Below, piece by piece: positions 16,801 to 24,335 of a stretch of DNA of 58,008 nucleotides. This DNA comes from RGIG4576 sp964613095. GTDB lineage: Bacteria > Bacteroidota > Bacteroidia > Bacteroidales > Muribaculaceae. The notes below the pieces were generated by a model. It was not told where the DNA came from. It saw only the letters and a list, made by a program, of their open reading frames with translations, and made no database searches. The position numbers were made by a program, and so were the translations under genes. Within the stretch, counting starts at the first letter, position 1. Each line of letters begins with the position of its first letter. The stretch spans positions 1 to 58,008 of the forward strand of contig CAZTFX010000006.1 in NCBI GenBank assembly GCA_964613095.1, read 5' to 3'.

Positions 16801-17676
16801 AGTGTGGAAATAACCTTCTGCAAGGAATCCGGGAACACCATGCTTAATTACACCTAGATAACCGGTATAAGTAACATAAGCAGGAGTAGTTTCTGTTGCC
16901 GGTATATATTCTGAGAAATTATCGGTTTCATCAAATACATATCCATCAGGCACTTCATATTTTGCAGTACCCGGACCTCCATAGAAATCATGGTCACCAC
17001 GAATATTCATACTGCTCTTATATGCAGTCCATTGTTGATGTCCTGTTCCATATAGATATGGCCAACATGCTTTACTTACAGCAATGCTACCCACATTACC
17101 TTCTTGTGCGTCAGTTCCACGATACAAGAACAATGGGAAATTCACATTATCACCATCAACATTTGCATTTGAGTGAATAGATACGAACAAGTCAAAATCG
17201 TTGAATTCCACTTCCGCAGAGATTTCGGACAAATAACGGTTATAATAGTCATTATCCGGATTTTGTTCATGAGAGGTATAGTCAAGATAAGCAGGTGAAG
17301 CACCACACTTAACATGGCTCATTACGATATTTTGGCTCAAGTCAAGAGCCGCACCAATACGATGAGGATTGTCGTTAGTTTGATTCTTTGTTCTATCAAA
17401 CGGTACTCCGAAACTTACCAACTTTTCCAACAAAGCCAAACCTTTTTGTAGGTTGGTATTTGATTCAAAAAAGTTAGTGGTATCGTTATTGGCGTCACTA
17501 TAAGCATTGTTTGCACCATGCTTAACTGTACCCATTGGACGGTCTCCTGCAGTCCAAGAGCCGTGACCCGGATTGATATAGATACGCACTTCGTCAACTG
17601 TAGGATTTTGTGCGTTTGCACCTGCGCCCACTAGAAGCGCCATCGCTGCTGTTGCTAATAGTTTTCTTAGTTTCAT
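13891..17676 (-). CDS. Large secreted N-acetylmuramoyl-L-alanine amidase-like protein with beta-propeller-like region
   Basis: A 1261-residue exported protein with a signal peptide cleaved after about GANA (residue 22). The N-terminal Amidase_3 domain (about 28-325) keeps the zinc ligands H38 (INPGHGSW), E71 (FFESNTN) and H168 (SIHSNAN) and a catalytic-type Glu near 291 (FLAEGYFH), so it should cut the amide between muramic acid and peptide. Next come a carboxypeptidase-regulatory-like beta domain (about 330-430), then long beta-rich sequence with propeller-like strands. The C-terminus (YYNLQGMKVTNPENGIFIKK) resembles Bacteroidales T9SS-type tails. It follows its beta-propeller partner gene by 12 bp. 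Export to the cell surface is inference from that tail. Confidence 0.8.
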   Translation of the reverse strand: MKLRKLLATAAMALLVGAGANAQNPTVDEVRIYINPGHGSWTAGDRPMGTVKHGANNAYSDANNDTTNFFESNTNLQKGLALLEKLVSFGVPFDRTKNQTNDNPHRIGAALDLSQNIVMSHVKCGASPAYLDYTSHEQNPDNDYYNRYLSEISAEVEFNDFDLFVSIHSNANVDGDNVNFPLFLYRGTDAQEGNVGSIAVSKACWPYLYGTGHQQWTAYKSSMNIRGDHDFYGGPGTAKYEVPDGYVFDETDNFSEYIPATETTPAYVTYTGYLGVIKHGVPGFLAEGYFHTYQPARHRYMNWDVCHLEGIAYGRGIADYFGWDKKETTGTIYGIVRDKHEKFSHDYYSPNATTNDLYMPLNNVVVSLKKDGVEVATYTTDDEWNGAFVFNVEPGTYTIECTHADYKPMEAPMEVTVEVGKNTLPEVFLENVAYVPPAIVYVDYPDEITEGGIKAASSYNVVEEYAGQAIAELAGTTIRRTEIKGDIMYILALKEDNSPVLLAYDLVNKAVVETLGTTVCAGTELALSDIQLTADGVLVGCSKGANSYGGSATTAFYKWENNENGVATGEAAQWFTTTKTGNFYNAYVGNTFYYEGTMESGSIVISAETTGSTTNVWNIICSVVEGEMISDGSFARPDDVHAKNKFGEDYTYSLSPITEGWYVVTGSNHQPMEIILSDDVTTNVVLPEGLLNKPFAKVEFFKYAGSTFMVAADEVDGKAVVKLINVTNGFDNAKLVDVVVTNATDLGALANASVNGRTVVERDAEGNLTDSWIELFIVNNGTVTKLTTKSVEQPIVRGEYAYNLAMTEADGVYTLTFDVTGDDAIDANVILTNVDTAEEVVVPVGTVVAGENTVTINSTDIANGTYTWAVEVSGKGIPTANRIFVDGSMLNGNNRGGVAIDDDPESDNYGKLYVTAGRSMGVQVFDQQIKEEGKYLSDKFNSGNGSSPFRCATSDGKLYITDWSDGWSGIWVFDPAKTDEVTNIFDESTRQSGGEFVNADGVATGGGTTGVSFVGKGEERKMFMYCEDYPSTSANTPVGYDLGAADSWDKAPTYVYDGFKGKLANTNVEVRAYEEGVFWSQIRTAGNNTAGVPSFLFADYDGNVLFNSGEDLKEHDGSQGAGLSLNKDKTLFACANGSANVNIYEFAFVDGVPTFNFLYEVVVSGATEVNEICFDAANNMYVYGRYVGLAVYSLPQEAPKAVTPAKSALTITGAKSAIEVVEVEDTEAPVEYYNLQGMKVTNPENGIFIKKQGKKVTKVVL

Positions 17677-17688
17677 AGCACTTCAAGT

Positions 17689-18588
17689 TTATTTGTTGAT
17701 ATTCAAGATAAACAATTCTCCGTTGGGTGTAACGTAGGACAATTTTGAACCGTTACCTGCCACTGATGGATACATCGCCATAGATGATACCTGTGTCAAG
17801 TCTTGACGTACGCTGCCGTCTGACTTGACTGCCACAAGTTTTGACGCTGTCACTACTTCGCCGTTATCCTTGTCTTGCATTCCAACTACAACATTGTTGT
17901 CATACCACTTTGCAGCACGGATTGAACCAAGTGCCACAGGGTTGCTGCCGTCAAGGTTGCAAACGTAGGCTCCGCTGCCCACCAAGTAATAAAGAACTTT
18001 TGTTCCATCAGGTGATACAGATGGCCATAGATAACTTTGACCGCTTGTGCCTTGAGGAGAAATGTTCTTTGTTACTCCGTTTACTGTCACGTTCAATGCT
18101 CCGCGATTGATTGAAGCTACAGGTGCAGCAGCCGAAGCTGTTGCTGCCAATGCCTTTGTAGATACCTGACCGCGATTTACCGCATTTACTCGATTGCCTA
18201 CAACGTTGAATCCTTGTAGATTGCGTGACGGTGATACAAGAGTTGATTCCTTACCGTTCTTAAGATCTACACTCTTTAATGATGTGTAACGCAATTTTCC
18301 TTTGTAAGAGGGTTGCTTGAACACTACGGTTGAACCGTCTTGACTGATTTCCACGCCCGAGAATGATGCACTCTGTGCAATTTTCACTGTCTTGCCTGTG
18401 GCAAGATCCACTTTTGACAAGCCTGCTGCTTCGTTGATGACTGCAAACGTTCCGTCATGGCTTAGCGTTGTCATGGCTGCAACGGTTCCCGAAGGAAGGT
18501 TAACCTTTTCGATTGAACCCACTTTCAAGAGTTGAGCCGAAGCCACAGAACTTGCAAGCACTGCGATTGAAAGTAATACCTTTCTCAT
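17689..18588 (-). CDS. Secreted TolB/PD40-like beta-propeller protein
   Basis: A 299-residue protein with a Sec signal peptide (MRKVLLSIAVLASSVASA, cleaved before QLL). The rest is made of about six beta-propeller-like repeats with the recurring pattern of SPDGTKVLYY, SQDGSTVVF and SHDGTFAV seen in PD40/TolB repeats. No catalytic motif is visible, so a binding or scaffold role is likely. It is the first gene of a two-gene operon with the secreted amidase (12-bp gap), and both products are exported. An alanine-rich stretch near residues 145-160 may be a linker. Confidence 0.75.
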   Translation of the reverse strand: MRKVLLSIAVLASSVASAQLLKVGSIEKVNLPSGTVAAMTTLSHDGTFAVINEAAGLSKVDLATGKTVKIAQSASFSGVEISQDGSTVVFKQPSYKGKLRYTSLKSVDLKNGKESTLVSPSRNLQGFNVVGNRVNAVNRGQVSTKALAATASAAAPVASINRGALNVTVNGVTKNISPQGTSGQSYLWPSVSPDGTKVLYYLVGSGAYVCNLDGSNPVALGSIRAAKWYDNNVVVGMQDKDNGEVVTASKLVAVKSDGSVRQDLTQVSSMAMYPSVAGNGSKLSYVTPNGELFILNINK

Positions 18589-18940
18589 CTTCTTTAGTTT
18601 TAGGTTAGTAATATTAATTAGTTGTAAAAAAATTTCCTCAATTATACTGATTTAGGAAAAGAAATCCTTAATCTTGATAAAATACTCAATAATATATTAA
18701 TATTTTGTCTTAGAACCAAATTTATATAAATAGTTTATGCAAAAACCGTTTAAATCGTTACAAATGTAAAAAATATATTTATCAAATAAAAAATTTTAAT
18801 ACTTTTTTCTCATTGTTCTTCAAACAACCATAGTTATTTTCTCAAAAAATTATCCCCAATCAGTATAATAAATCACTCTTTATCGAATCAACTTGACTTC
18901 GTATTCAAATATTTATTATCTGCAATCATCACATGAAAAT
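18589..18940. other. Intergenic region between the propeller gene and the YhcG-type gene
   Basis: Very AT-rich, no supportable ORF. A minus-strand TAAATTTG (18717-18724) with a TTTG 16 nt upstream (18741-18744) is a candidate promoter for the propeller-amidase operon, giving a leader of about 125 nt. The spacing is shorter than ideal. Confidence 0.35.
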
Positions 18941-20041
18941 TTAGCCGTTTATTTCGTTATTTAATTTAGTTTCGATCTCTTTGATTGACGGCATAGTTCC
19001 CTCTACCGTCTCAGGATATAGTTTTTCTAATTCAAATTCGGATATTCCGATAGGCTGACTACTTGACTCCAACGCATAATGAGCCAATGTATTATTTTTC
19101 TGCTTACAAATAAGCAATCCGATTGTGGGATTGTCTCGTCCCTCCTTACGCAAAAGATGGTTACATGCTACTACATATCCACCAAGTTGACCAGCATCTG
19201 CGAAATCAAATTCGCCGATTTTCACTTCGACCACGACATAGCACGACAATTTTAGGTTATAGAATAGCAAGTCTATAAACTTTTCTTTCTCAGCAATTTG
19301 TAGTCGATACTCCTTGCCAACATAAGCGAACCCTGTGCCATGTTCCAATAGAAAATTTATTATATTGGTCAGCAACGTATCTTTTAGTTTTCTTTCATTG
19401 TATTTTCCTCGCAATCCGGTAAAAGAGAAATAGTAAGGATCGCGTGTAAGTTCCTGTGCCAAATCACTATTCACGTCAGGAAGTGTACTTTTGAAATTTG
19501 TTAGAGCTTTGCCAGTGCGTTCATACAGATTAGTACTCAACACATTGAGTAATATATCTCTACTCCAACCGTTTTCTAATGTTTGACGAACATAGAACAA
19601 TGCTTTATTTGAATCATTTGAACATTTATCTATGATATAGCGATGGTGTCCCCAAGGAATTGAAAACAATTCGGAATACAATCTTTCCACAAGCTGTGGA
19701 AGATTTGCTTTCTCAGATTCTTCCACAAGCTGTGGAAGATTTACAATCAATTGGTTATAAAGAACATAAAAGCGTTTTGCGTAGCGAATAGAAGTTTCAG
19801 ACAATCCATCAACTTCAGGCATTTCATGGCGTAAATCTCGGCTTAATGTGGCATAAAACTTGCTACCATACTTATTATCTGCTTGTTTTTCTTCAATGTC
19901 TCTGCCAAGCTCCCAATAATAGTGAAGCAATTCTCTGTTCACCTTTATTGCAGCTTTGATTTGACTACTACGATAGCGTATAACAAGTTCTTTTACCCAT
20001 AGGGTATAATCCTTGTCTAATATGCCAATAGATTTATCCAT
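18941..20041 (-). CDS. YhcG/DUF1016-type PD-(D/E)XK nuclease-domain protein
   Basis: A 366-residue protein of the YhcG family: an N-terminal DUF1016-type helical domain (about 10-170, with YYWELGRDIEE and LSRDLRHEMP) and a C-terminal PD-(D/E)XK nuclease fold (about 215-350). In the latter, FIDLLFYN and YVVVEVKIGEF supply the Asp and E-x-K residues. The in vivo function is not settled; homologues often occur near restriction systems or mobile genes, but here it stands alone. The duplicated segment NLPQLVE (about residues 100-120) comes from a 36-bp spaced palindrome repeat. Flanking gaps of 352 and 110 bp make it a single-gene unit. Confidence 0.85.
   Translation of the reverse strand: MDKSIGILDKDYTLWVKELVIRYRSSQIKAAIKVNRELLHYYWELGRDIEEKQADNKYGSKFYATLSRDLRHEMPEVDGLSETSIRYAKRFYVLYNQLIVNLPQLVEESEKANLPQLVERLYSELFSIPWGHHRYIIDKCSNDSNKALFYVRQTLENGWSRDILLNVLSTNLYERTGKALTNFKSTLPDVNSDLAQELTRDPYYFSFTGLRGKYNERKLKDTLLTNIINFLLEHGTGFAYVGKEYRLQIAEKEKFIDLLFYNLKLSCYVVVEVKIGEFDFADAGQLGGYVVACNHLLRKEGRDNPTIGLLICKQKNNTLAHYALESSSQPIGISEFELEKLYPETVEGTMPSIKEIETKLNNEING
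19685..19737. repeat. Duplicated palindrome inside the YhcG-type gene
   Basis: Two identical inverted repeats TTCCACA-AGC-TGTGGAA at 19685-19701 and 19721-19737, 36 bp apart (12 codons, in frame). They encode two copies of NLPQLVE. Coding constraint alone does not require each copy to be palindromic. Confidence 0.85.
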
Positions 20042-20151
20042 ATTTTTAGTTTCGTTGATTTTTAGTTATCCCTACATCTAGTGTGGTAACAGTGTGTAAC
20101 GAAATTGTACTAATTCATTAATTTCACTTCTTTGAACGACCGGTAAAATTA

Positions 20152-21918
20152 TTATTTATGTGCTTCGGCTGCAAGACACCCCAAGAAATAGGTTAATGCA
20201 GCTGTTCCGTCCATCGTAGGTTCATTGGTTGAATAGTCGCTGTAATCATCATGATAAACCGCTATATTATGGAACTTGGCATATTTATCTTCATTGCGAA
20301 GATGAAGCCCCCAAAGAGAGTTGAATATTCCGGCATAAACAGGTCCATCAATCACACCACCATCAAGTCGATGACCTCCCTTATCTCCCAACGGTGAATG
20401 CGGATCAAGCGGATAGTCGCCATGTTCGGGCAATGCAATAATCATACATTTACCCCACGGATTCACACCAAACAACCAATCTCTCATTGCTGTTTCAATC
20501 TCTTGATATTGCGTGTCACCACTTAATTCACGATATAACATAGCCTGAGTAATAAATGCCGTAGTAAGATTGTTTGAACACCAAATAAACGGAATACCAT
20601 GCATAAAAGCATTGTCACCTGCACGATCACGCACGCGTTCAAGACCTGCTTTCATGTTGCGAAGAAACTCTTTTTTCACTTTTTCATCTTTTTCCATCGC
20701 AAGCAGTGCATGTCCCATATTCATAAACGGATACCACTGATAATGGTGTGCCGAATCGGCTCCCATCCAAGGTGTAACAGGTTCAAGACGACCATAATTA
20801 ATCGCGTCCTTCAAATAGACCTTTTCGCCTGTGGTACGGAACATCTGAATAGCAGCAAGTTCCATATCATCACTCCAATTGTCTTCCTCATAATAATATG
20901 GAGACACGGTACATGCAGTTTGACAAGCTCCCGGATTTGCCTTGCCCACTTCATAAGCATTGGCAGCTTTCTTTTTCAATAATCTAGCAAATTGTGAATC
21001 TATTGAAGCAAAAACCTCAGCACCTAAAGAAAATGAAGAACAAAATTTACCCACCGATGATGCAAGTCCCTTACTATCATTCTTATATTTGGACAATCCA
21101 TAAGGTTTACCACAACACGGATACACCGGGCGTTCCTTTCCTGCGCCCCATCCATAATCCACCGGATCATCACCCGGAAGACCAGAAAATTTATGGTCGC
21201 GGTCATCGGCTATCTGATTATAGAACGTACTGTCGTTCGGATTCATCTTTACCATCCATTCCAATCCCCAGCGAGCCTCATCCAGAATATCGGGAATACC
21301 GTTTTTACCCGGGCGACCATTAGCAAGATATTCATCACCCCACACATCGGGATTTTTGGTATATGCAAACAACATCTGATATACAGCATTTGCCGAAGTG
21401 GTAAGATATTGTAAGTAATCGGAAGCATCATGCCATCCACCGGTAACATCAACTTTTTTATTATCATCTTTACCACTCAAAACAAGACGTCCGTCAAGCG
21501 TGTGACAAGAATCATTTAAAAACGGATTAAAACCGCAACGTTGTTGACGCATATAGCGTAAAGGTACTTCATTGGCTCCCGCATAAACATCTTTTCCTAT
21601 CTTAAATTCACGGGATTTTGCACTTCCTGCTTCAACCACATAGGTTCCGGCTGTCTTTATACTTGAAAAATCAAGACGAGCCGTTACTCCAAAGGGGTGT
21701 TGAGCACCTTTATGTTTGATTGTTTTAAGTTTTACCGATTTACCTGTTGCAACATTGGTGACCTTGAAGGATTTTACATCTTCAGGTTGCTCCATTATCA
21801 TAACAGCTACTTTTATATCATCCGGCAAGTAACCGATTTGATTAACTCTTATCCAACTCTCGGCAGAAACAGTTAAACACACTGCCAACAAGACCACAAG
21901 AAGTGCATTTTTTTTCAT
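20152..21918 (-). CDS. Glycoside hydrolase family 9 enzyme (endoglucanase-type)
   Basis: Secreted 588-residue enzyme expected to cut beta-1,4-glucan or a mixed/xyloglucan-type chain. It has a signal peptide (1-19), an N-terminal CelD-type Ig-like domain (about 20-110) and a GH9 (alpha/alpha)6 catalytic domain. The Asp-bearing motif GGWHDASDY is at about 158-166. The C-terminal motif STNEPTMDGTA contains the catalytic acid, about Glu566. It follows pepT with only 12 bp between, so the two share a transcript, an unusual pairing for a glycosidase. No lipobox is visible. Periplasmic location is most likely. Confidence 0.92.
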   Translation of the reverse strand: MKKNALLVVLLAVCLTVSAESWIRVNQIGYLPDDIKVAVMIMEQPEDVKSFKVTNVATGKSVKLKTIKHKGAQHPFGVTARLDFSSIKTAGTYVVEAGSAKSREFKIGKDVYAGANEVPLRYMRQQRCGFNPFLNDSCHTLDGRLVLSGKDDNKKVDVTGGWHDASDYLQYLTTSANAVYQMLFAYTKNPDVWGDEYLANGRPGKNGIPDILDEARWGLEWMVKMNPNDSTFYNQIADDRDHKFSGLPGDDPVDYGWGAGKERPVYPCCGKPYGLSKYKNDSKGLASSVGKFCSSFSLGAEVFASIDSQFARLLKKKAANAYEVGKANPGACQTACTVSPYYYEEDNWSDDMELAAIQMFRTTGEKVYLKDAINYGRLEPVTPWMGADSAHHYQWYPFMNMGHALLAMEKDEKVKKEFLRNMKAGLERVRDRAGDNAFMHGIPFIWCSNNLTTAFITQAMLYRELSGDTQYQEIETAMRDWLFGVNPWGKCMIIALPEHGDYPLDPHSPLGDKGGHRLDGGVIDGPVYAGIFNSLWGLHLRNEDKYAKFHNIAVYHDDYSDYSTNEPTMDGTAALTYFLGCLAAEAHK

Positions 21919-21930
21919 AATACCTGATTT

Positions 21931-23145
21931 TTATTTGCAAACCAACTTACAGATTTCCACCACAACATCGGTTGCCTTTTCCATCGAAGAAACAGGAACA
22001 AATTCGAAACGACCATGGAAATTCAATCCTCCGGCAAAAATGTTAGGGCAAGGTAATCCCTTGAATGACAATTGAGCACCATCGGTGCCACCACGAATAG
22101 GTTGAACCTTAGGTGTAACTCCCACATTTTCAATAGCTTGTTTGGCAATATCAATAACATGCATTACAGGTTCGATTTTTTCACGCATGTTATAGTATTG
22201 ATCTTTAATTTCTATTGTAGCCACATCAGGGAATTCATTATTGATTTTACGAGTAAGATGTTCCAGTTCTTTCTTACGACGTTCAAAACGATCACGGTCA
22301 TGATCACGAATGATGTAAGTCATTACAGTCTGTTCCACACTACCCTCAATACCTACAAGATGATAGAAACCTTCATAGTCTTGCGTATGCTCCGGAGTTT
22401 CCCAACGCGGAAGCATGATTGCAAACTGATTGGCAACGCGTATCGAGTTAATCATTTTACCTTTGGCATAACCCGGATGAACATTACGACCTTGGAAAGT
22501 AATCTTGGCAACAGCCGCATTGAAATTTTCAAATTCGAGTTCCCCTACAGCACCACCATCCATAGTATAAGCCCAATCGGCACCAAACAGATCGACATCA
22601 AACTTATGCGCCCCTTGACCTATTTCTTCATCGGGATTGAATGCTATGCGTATTTTACCGTGCTTGATACCGGGATTTTCTTTCAAAAATTCAATTGCCG
22701 AAATAATTTCGGCAATGCCGGCTTTATCATCAGCACCGAGAAGTGTATTTCCATCAGTAACAATAAGTGTTTCACCTACATAATCATTCAACTCAGGGAA
22801 TTGTGCAGGAGAAAGCACAATATTTTTCTCTTCATTCAAAACAATGTCACCACCTTTATAATCAACCATGCGAGGATTAACGTTATGCCCTGACATATCG
22901 GGAGATGTGTCAAGATGGGCAATAAATCCGATAGTAGGAACATCGATATCTATATTGGCAGGAAGAGTCGCCATTAAATAACCATTTTCATCAAGCGTAA
23001 TTTCTGTCAAGCCCAAATCTTCCAATTCTTTTTTAAGATATTGAGCAAAAAACATTTGTCCCGGAGTAGAGGGAGTAAGGTTGGTTAGTTCGTCACTCTG
23101 TGTGTCAAACTTCACATATCGCAAAAAACGGTCTGTTACATTCAT
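21931..23145 (-). CDS. pepT: Peptidase T (tripeptide aminopeptidase)
   Basis: Cytoplasmic M20 zinc aminopeptidase releasing the N-terminal residue of tripeptides. Visible metal and catalytic motifs: GFIAHLDTSPD (His and Asp), LLGADDKAGIAEI (bridging Asp), NPDEEIGQGAH (Glu-Glu), YTMDGGAVGEL, and a C-terminal RGGTDGAQLSFKGLPCPNIFAGG. Length 404 aa is typical. It is upstream of the GH9 gene (12 bp) and divergent from the nuclease gene, with candidate -7 elements close together in the 91-bp divergent gap. Confidence 0.95.
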   Translation of the reverse strand: MNVTDRFLRYVKFDTQSDELTNLTPSTPGQMFFAQYLKKELEDLGLTEITLDENGYLMATLPANIDIDVPTIGFIAHLDTSPDMSGHNVNPRMVDYKGGDIVLNEEKNIVLSPAQFPELNDYVGETLIVTDGNTLLGADDKAGIAEIISAIEFLKENPGIKHGKIRIAFNPDEEIGQGAHKFDVDLFGADWAYTMDGGAVGELEFENFNAAVAKITFQGRNVHPGYAKGKMINSIRVANQFAIMLPRWETPEHTQDYEGFYHLVGIEGSVEQTVMTYIIRDHDRDRFERRKKELEHLTRKINNEFPDVATIEIKDQYYNMREKIEPVMHVIDIAKQAIENVGVTPKVQPIRGGTDGAQLSFKGLPCPNIFAGGLNFHGRFEFVPVSSMEKATDVVVEICKLVCK

Positions 23146-23183
23146 ATTTTTATGTTTTTAGGTTGTTGTTTCTGTTAATATGA

Positions 23184-23212
23184 CAAAGATAGTGATTTAT
23201 TTTGTAAATTTG
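23184..23212. promoter_or_regulatory. Divergent promoter elements between pepT and the nuclease gene
   Basis: Minus strand TATCTTTG (23184-23191) faces pepT, 38 bp from its start. Plus strand TAAATTTG (23205-23212) faces the nuclease, 24 bp from its ATG. The two elements are 13 bp apart, so RNA polymerase could not bind both at once. No ideal -33 boxes. Confidence 0.45.
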
Positions 23213-23236
23213 TCAAATATAAAACAGATAAGAATT

Positions 23237-24049
23237 ATGGCAAGAAAAAAAGGCAAGAAAATGTGGAAAGGATTGTTGACTATCGTTGTGGCTATTGTTT
23301 TGGCAAACATTATTCAAATGATTGCCAAAGAAAACCAATCAGTCAATGTACTAAAAACAGATGGACTTGAAATGGTGATTATTCCCGAAGGAATGACTAA
23401 TGAGACCCACACATACACCGGTTTTACCGTATATTTCAACAAAGATACACACCTACCCAACTGCACAGCTTATGAATTAACACGACAAGAAACACAAGGC
23501 GACGTGCCTCGAGCAAAAAATTTTCAGGAAGACCCGAACCTTGAGGGAAGTGCAACGCACTATGATTATTCATATAGTGGATATGATCGTGGACACATGG
23601 TTCCCGCCGGTGATATGAAGTGGAATGAACAAGCTATGCAGGAATGTTTCTATATGACAAATATAGTACCGCAAAAAAAGGCACTTAATTCGGGCGCATG
23701 GAATAAATTGGAGCAAAAAATAAGAAATTGGGCAGAGAGAGACAGCGCACTCATTGTACTTACCGGTCCTATTGTGAAACATGAAGATTTAGCACAAACC
23801 ATAGGTAACAACAACGTAGTGGTTCCCGGCAGCGTATTCAAAGTGGTATTGGCTCCATACGTAACGCCTATAAGAGCAATTGCATTCATATATCCTAATG
23901 AAAAGGCTAAAGGTGGACTTGACAAACATGTGGTAAGCATTGACGAGGTGGAAGCCGCAACCGGAATGGATTTTTTCTCAACTCTACCGGATGAAATCGA
24001 GTCAAAAGTGGAATCCACATCAGATATCAATTTGTGGAACATCCGATAG
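23237..24049 (+). CDS. DNA/RNA non-specific endonuclease (NUC1 family), membrane-anchored
   Basis: A 270-residue beta-beta-alpha-Me nuclease. The catalytic motif DRGHMVPAGDM is near residue 118, followed by the metal-binding Asn region YMTNIVPQ. A short basic N-terminus and one hydrophobic helix (about 13-30) suggest an uncleaved anchor or signal sequence, so the enzyme should face the periplasm, probably for nucleic-acid salvage. I chose the ATG at 23237 (MARKKGKKMW) because the longer frame would start upstream of the promoter-like TAAATTTG. It is a single-gene unit; no immunity partner is adjacent, arguing against a toxin role. Confidence 0.88.
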   Translation: MARKKGKKMWKGLLTIVVAIVLANIIQMIAKENQSVNVLKTDGLEMVIIPEGMTNETHTYTGFTVYFNKDTHLPNCTAYELTRQETQGDVPRAKNFQEDPNLEGSATHYDYSYSGYDRGHMVPAGDMKWNEQAMQECFYMTNIVPQKKALNSGAWNKLEQKIRNWAERDSALIVLTGPIVKHEDLAQTIGNNNVVVPGSVFKVVLAPYVTPIRAIAFIYPNEKAKGGLDKHVVSIDEVEAATGMDFFSTLPDEIESKVESTSDINLWNIR

Positions 24050-24120
24050 TTCCAAATATTTTGTATATTTGCATAAAAAGTTAGTAAAATATCATATTTC
24101 AATAATTTTTGATAATTATT

Positions 24121-24151
24121 TTTGCAGGATTAAGAAATAAATATAACTTTG
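24121..24151 (+). promoter_or_regulatory. Promoter of the his operon
   Basis: TTTG (24121-24124), a 19-nt spacer, then TAACTTTG (24144-24151), an exact match to the Bacteroidetes -33/-7 consensus. The expected RNA start near 24158 gives a leader of about 178 nt before hisG. Confidence 0.75.
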
Positions 24152-24175
24152 CACACAAATAAACAACATTTTGAC

Positions 24176-24235
24176 ATGACAACTTTCTTTTTACATCACA
24201 TGTATCATCACCACGACATTCAACAATGGCGGTAG
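24176..24235 (+). CDS. hisL: his operon leader peptide
   Basis: A 19-residue ORF, ATG to TAG, reading MTTFFLHHMYHHHDIQQWR. Five of seven consecutive codons are His (CAT CAC ATG TAT CAT CAC CAC), the hallmark of a histidine attenuator. It starts about 18 nt after the predicted RNA start. Its last sense codons (TGG CGG) are part of the sequence that can pair with the terminator's 5' arm. When charged tRNA-His is scarce, ribosomes would stall on the His codons and leave that sequence free. The peptide itself is unlikely to have a function. Confidence 0.85.
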   Translation: MTTFFLHHMYHHHDIQQWR

Positions 24236-24310
24236 GCGTGTAGATTACACACATAAGTGTAAAAGGATTACAATATTTGCCGATTTCCGCCATACGGAAT
24301 TCGGCTTTTT
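24226..24310 (+). terminator. his attenuator: antiterminator pairing and intrinsic terminator
   Basis: Terminator: GCCGATTTCCG (24279-24289), loop CCATA, CGGAATTCGGC (24295-24305), then TTTTT. Antiterminator: ATGGCGG (24226-24232), at the end of the leader peptide, is complementary to CCGCCAT (24287-24293), inside the terminator's 5' arm and loop, so the two structures exclude each other. A small hairpin TTACAC/GTGTAA (24245-24262) lies between and could be a pause or spacer element. Confidence 0.82.
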
Positions 24311-24335
24311 ATTTTAACAGACAAAATCATATTAA

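Noticed and set aside
19685..19737. DnaA-box-like TTCCACA motifs suggesting a replication origin
   Set aside because: They lack the TTATCCACA core, lie in coding sequence, and there are no dnaA, dnaN or gidA genes nearby.
18941..20041. YhcG-type protein as part of a restriction-modification island
   Set aside because: No methylase, specificity or other defence gene flanks it within the window.
22072..22893. 273-codon plus-strand frame opposite pepT
   Set aside because: Antisense to a well-supported peptidase T; composition and lack of motifs show it is a shadow frame.
23237..24049. Non-specific nuclease as a secreted toxin
   Set aside because: No immunity gene, toxin-delivery domain or polymorphic C-terminus is present; a periplasmic salvage nuclease fits better.
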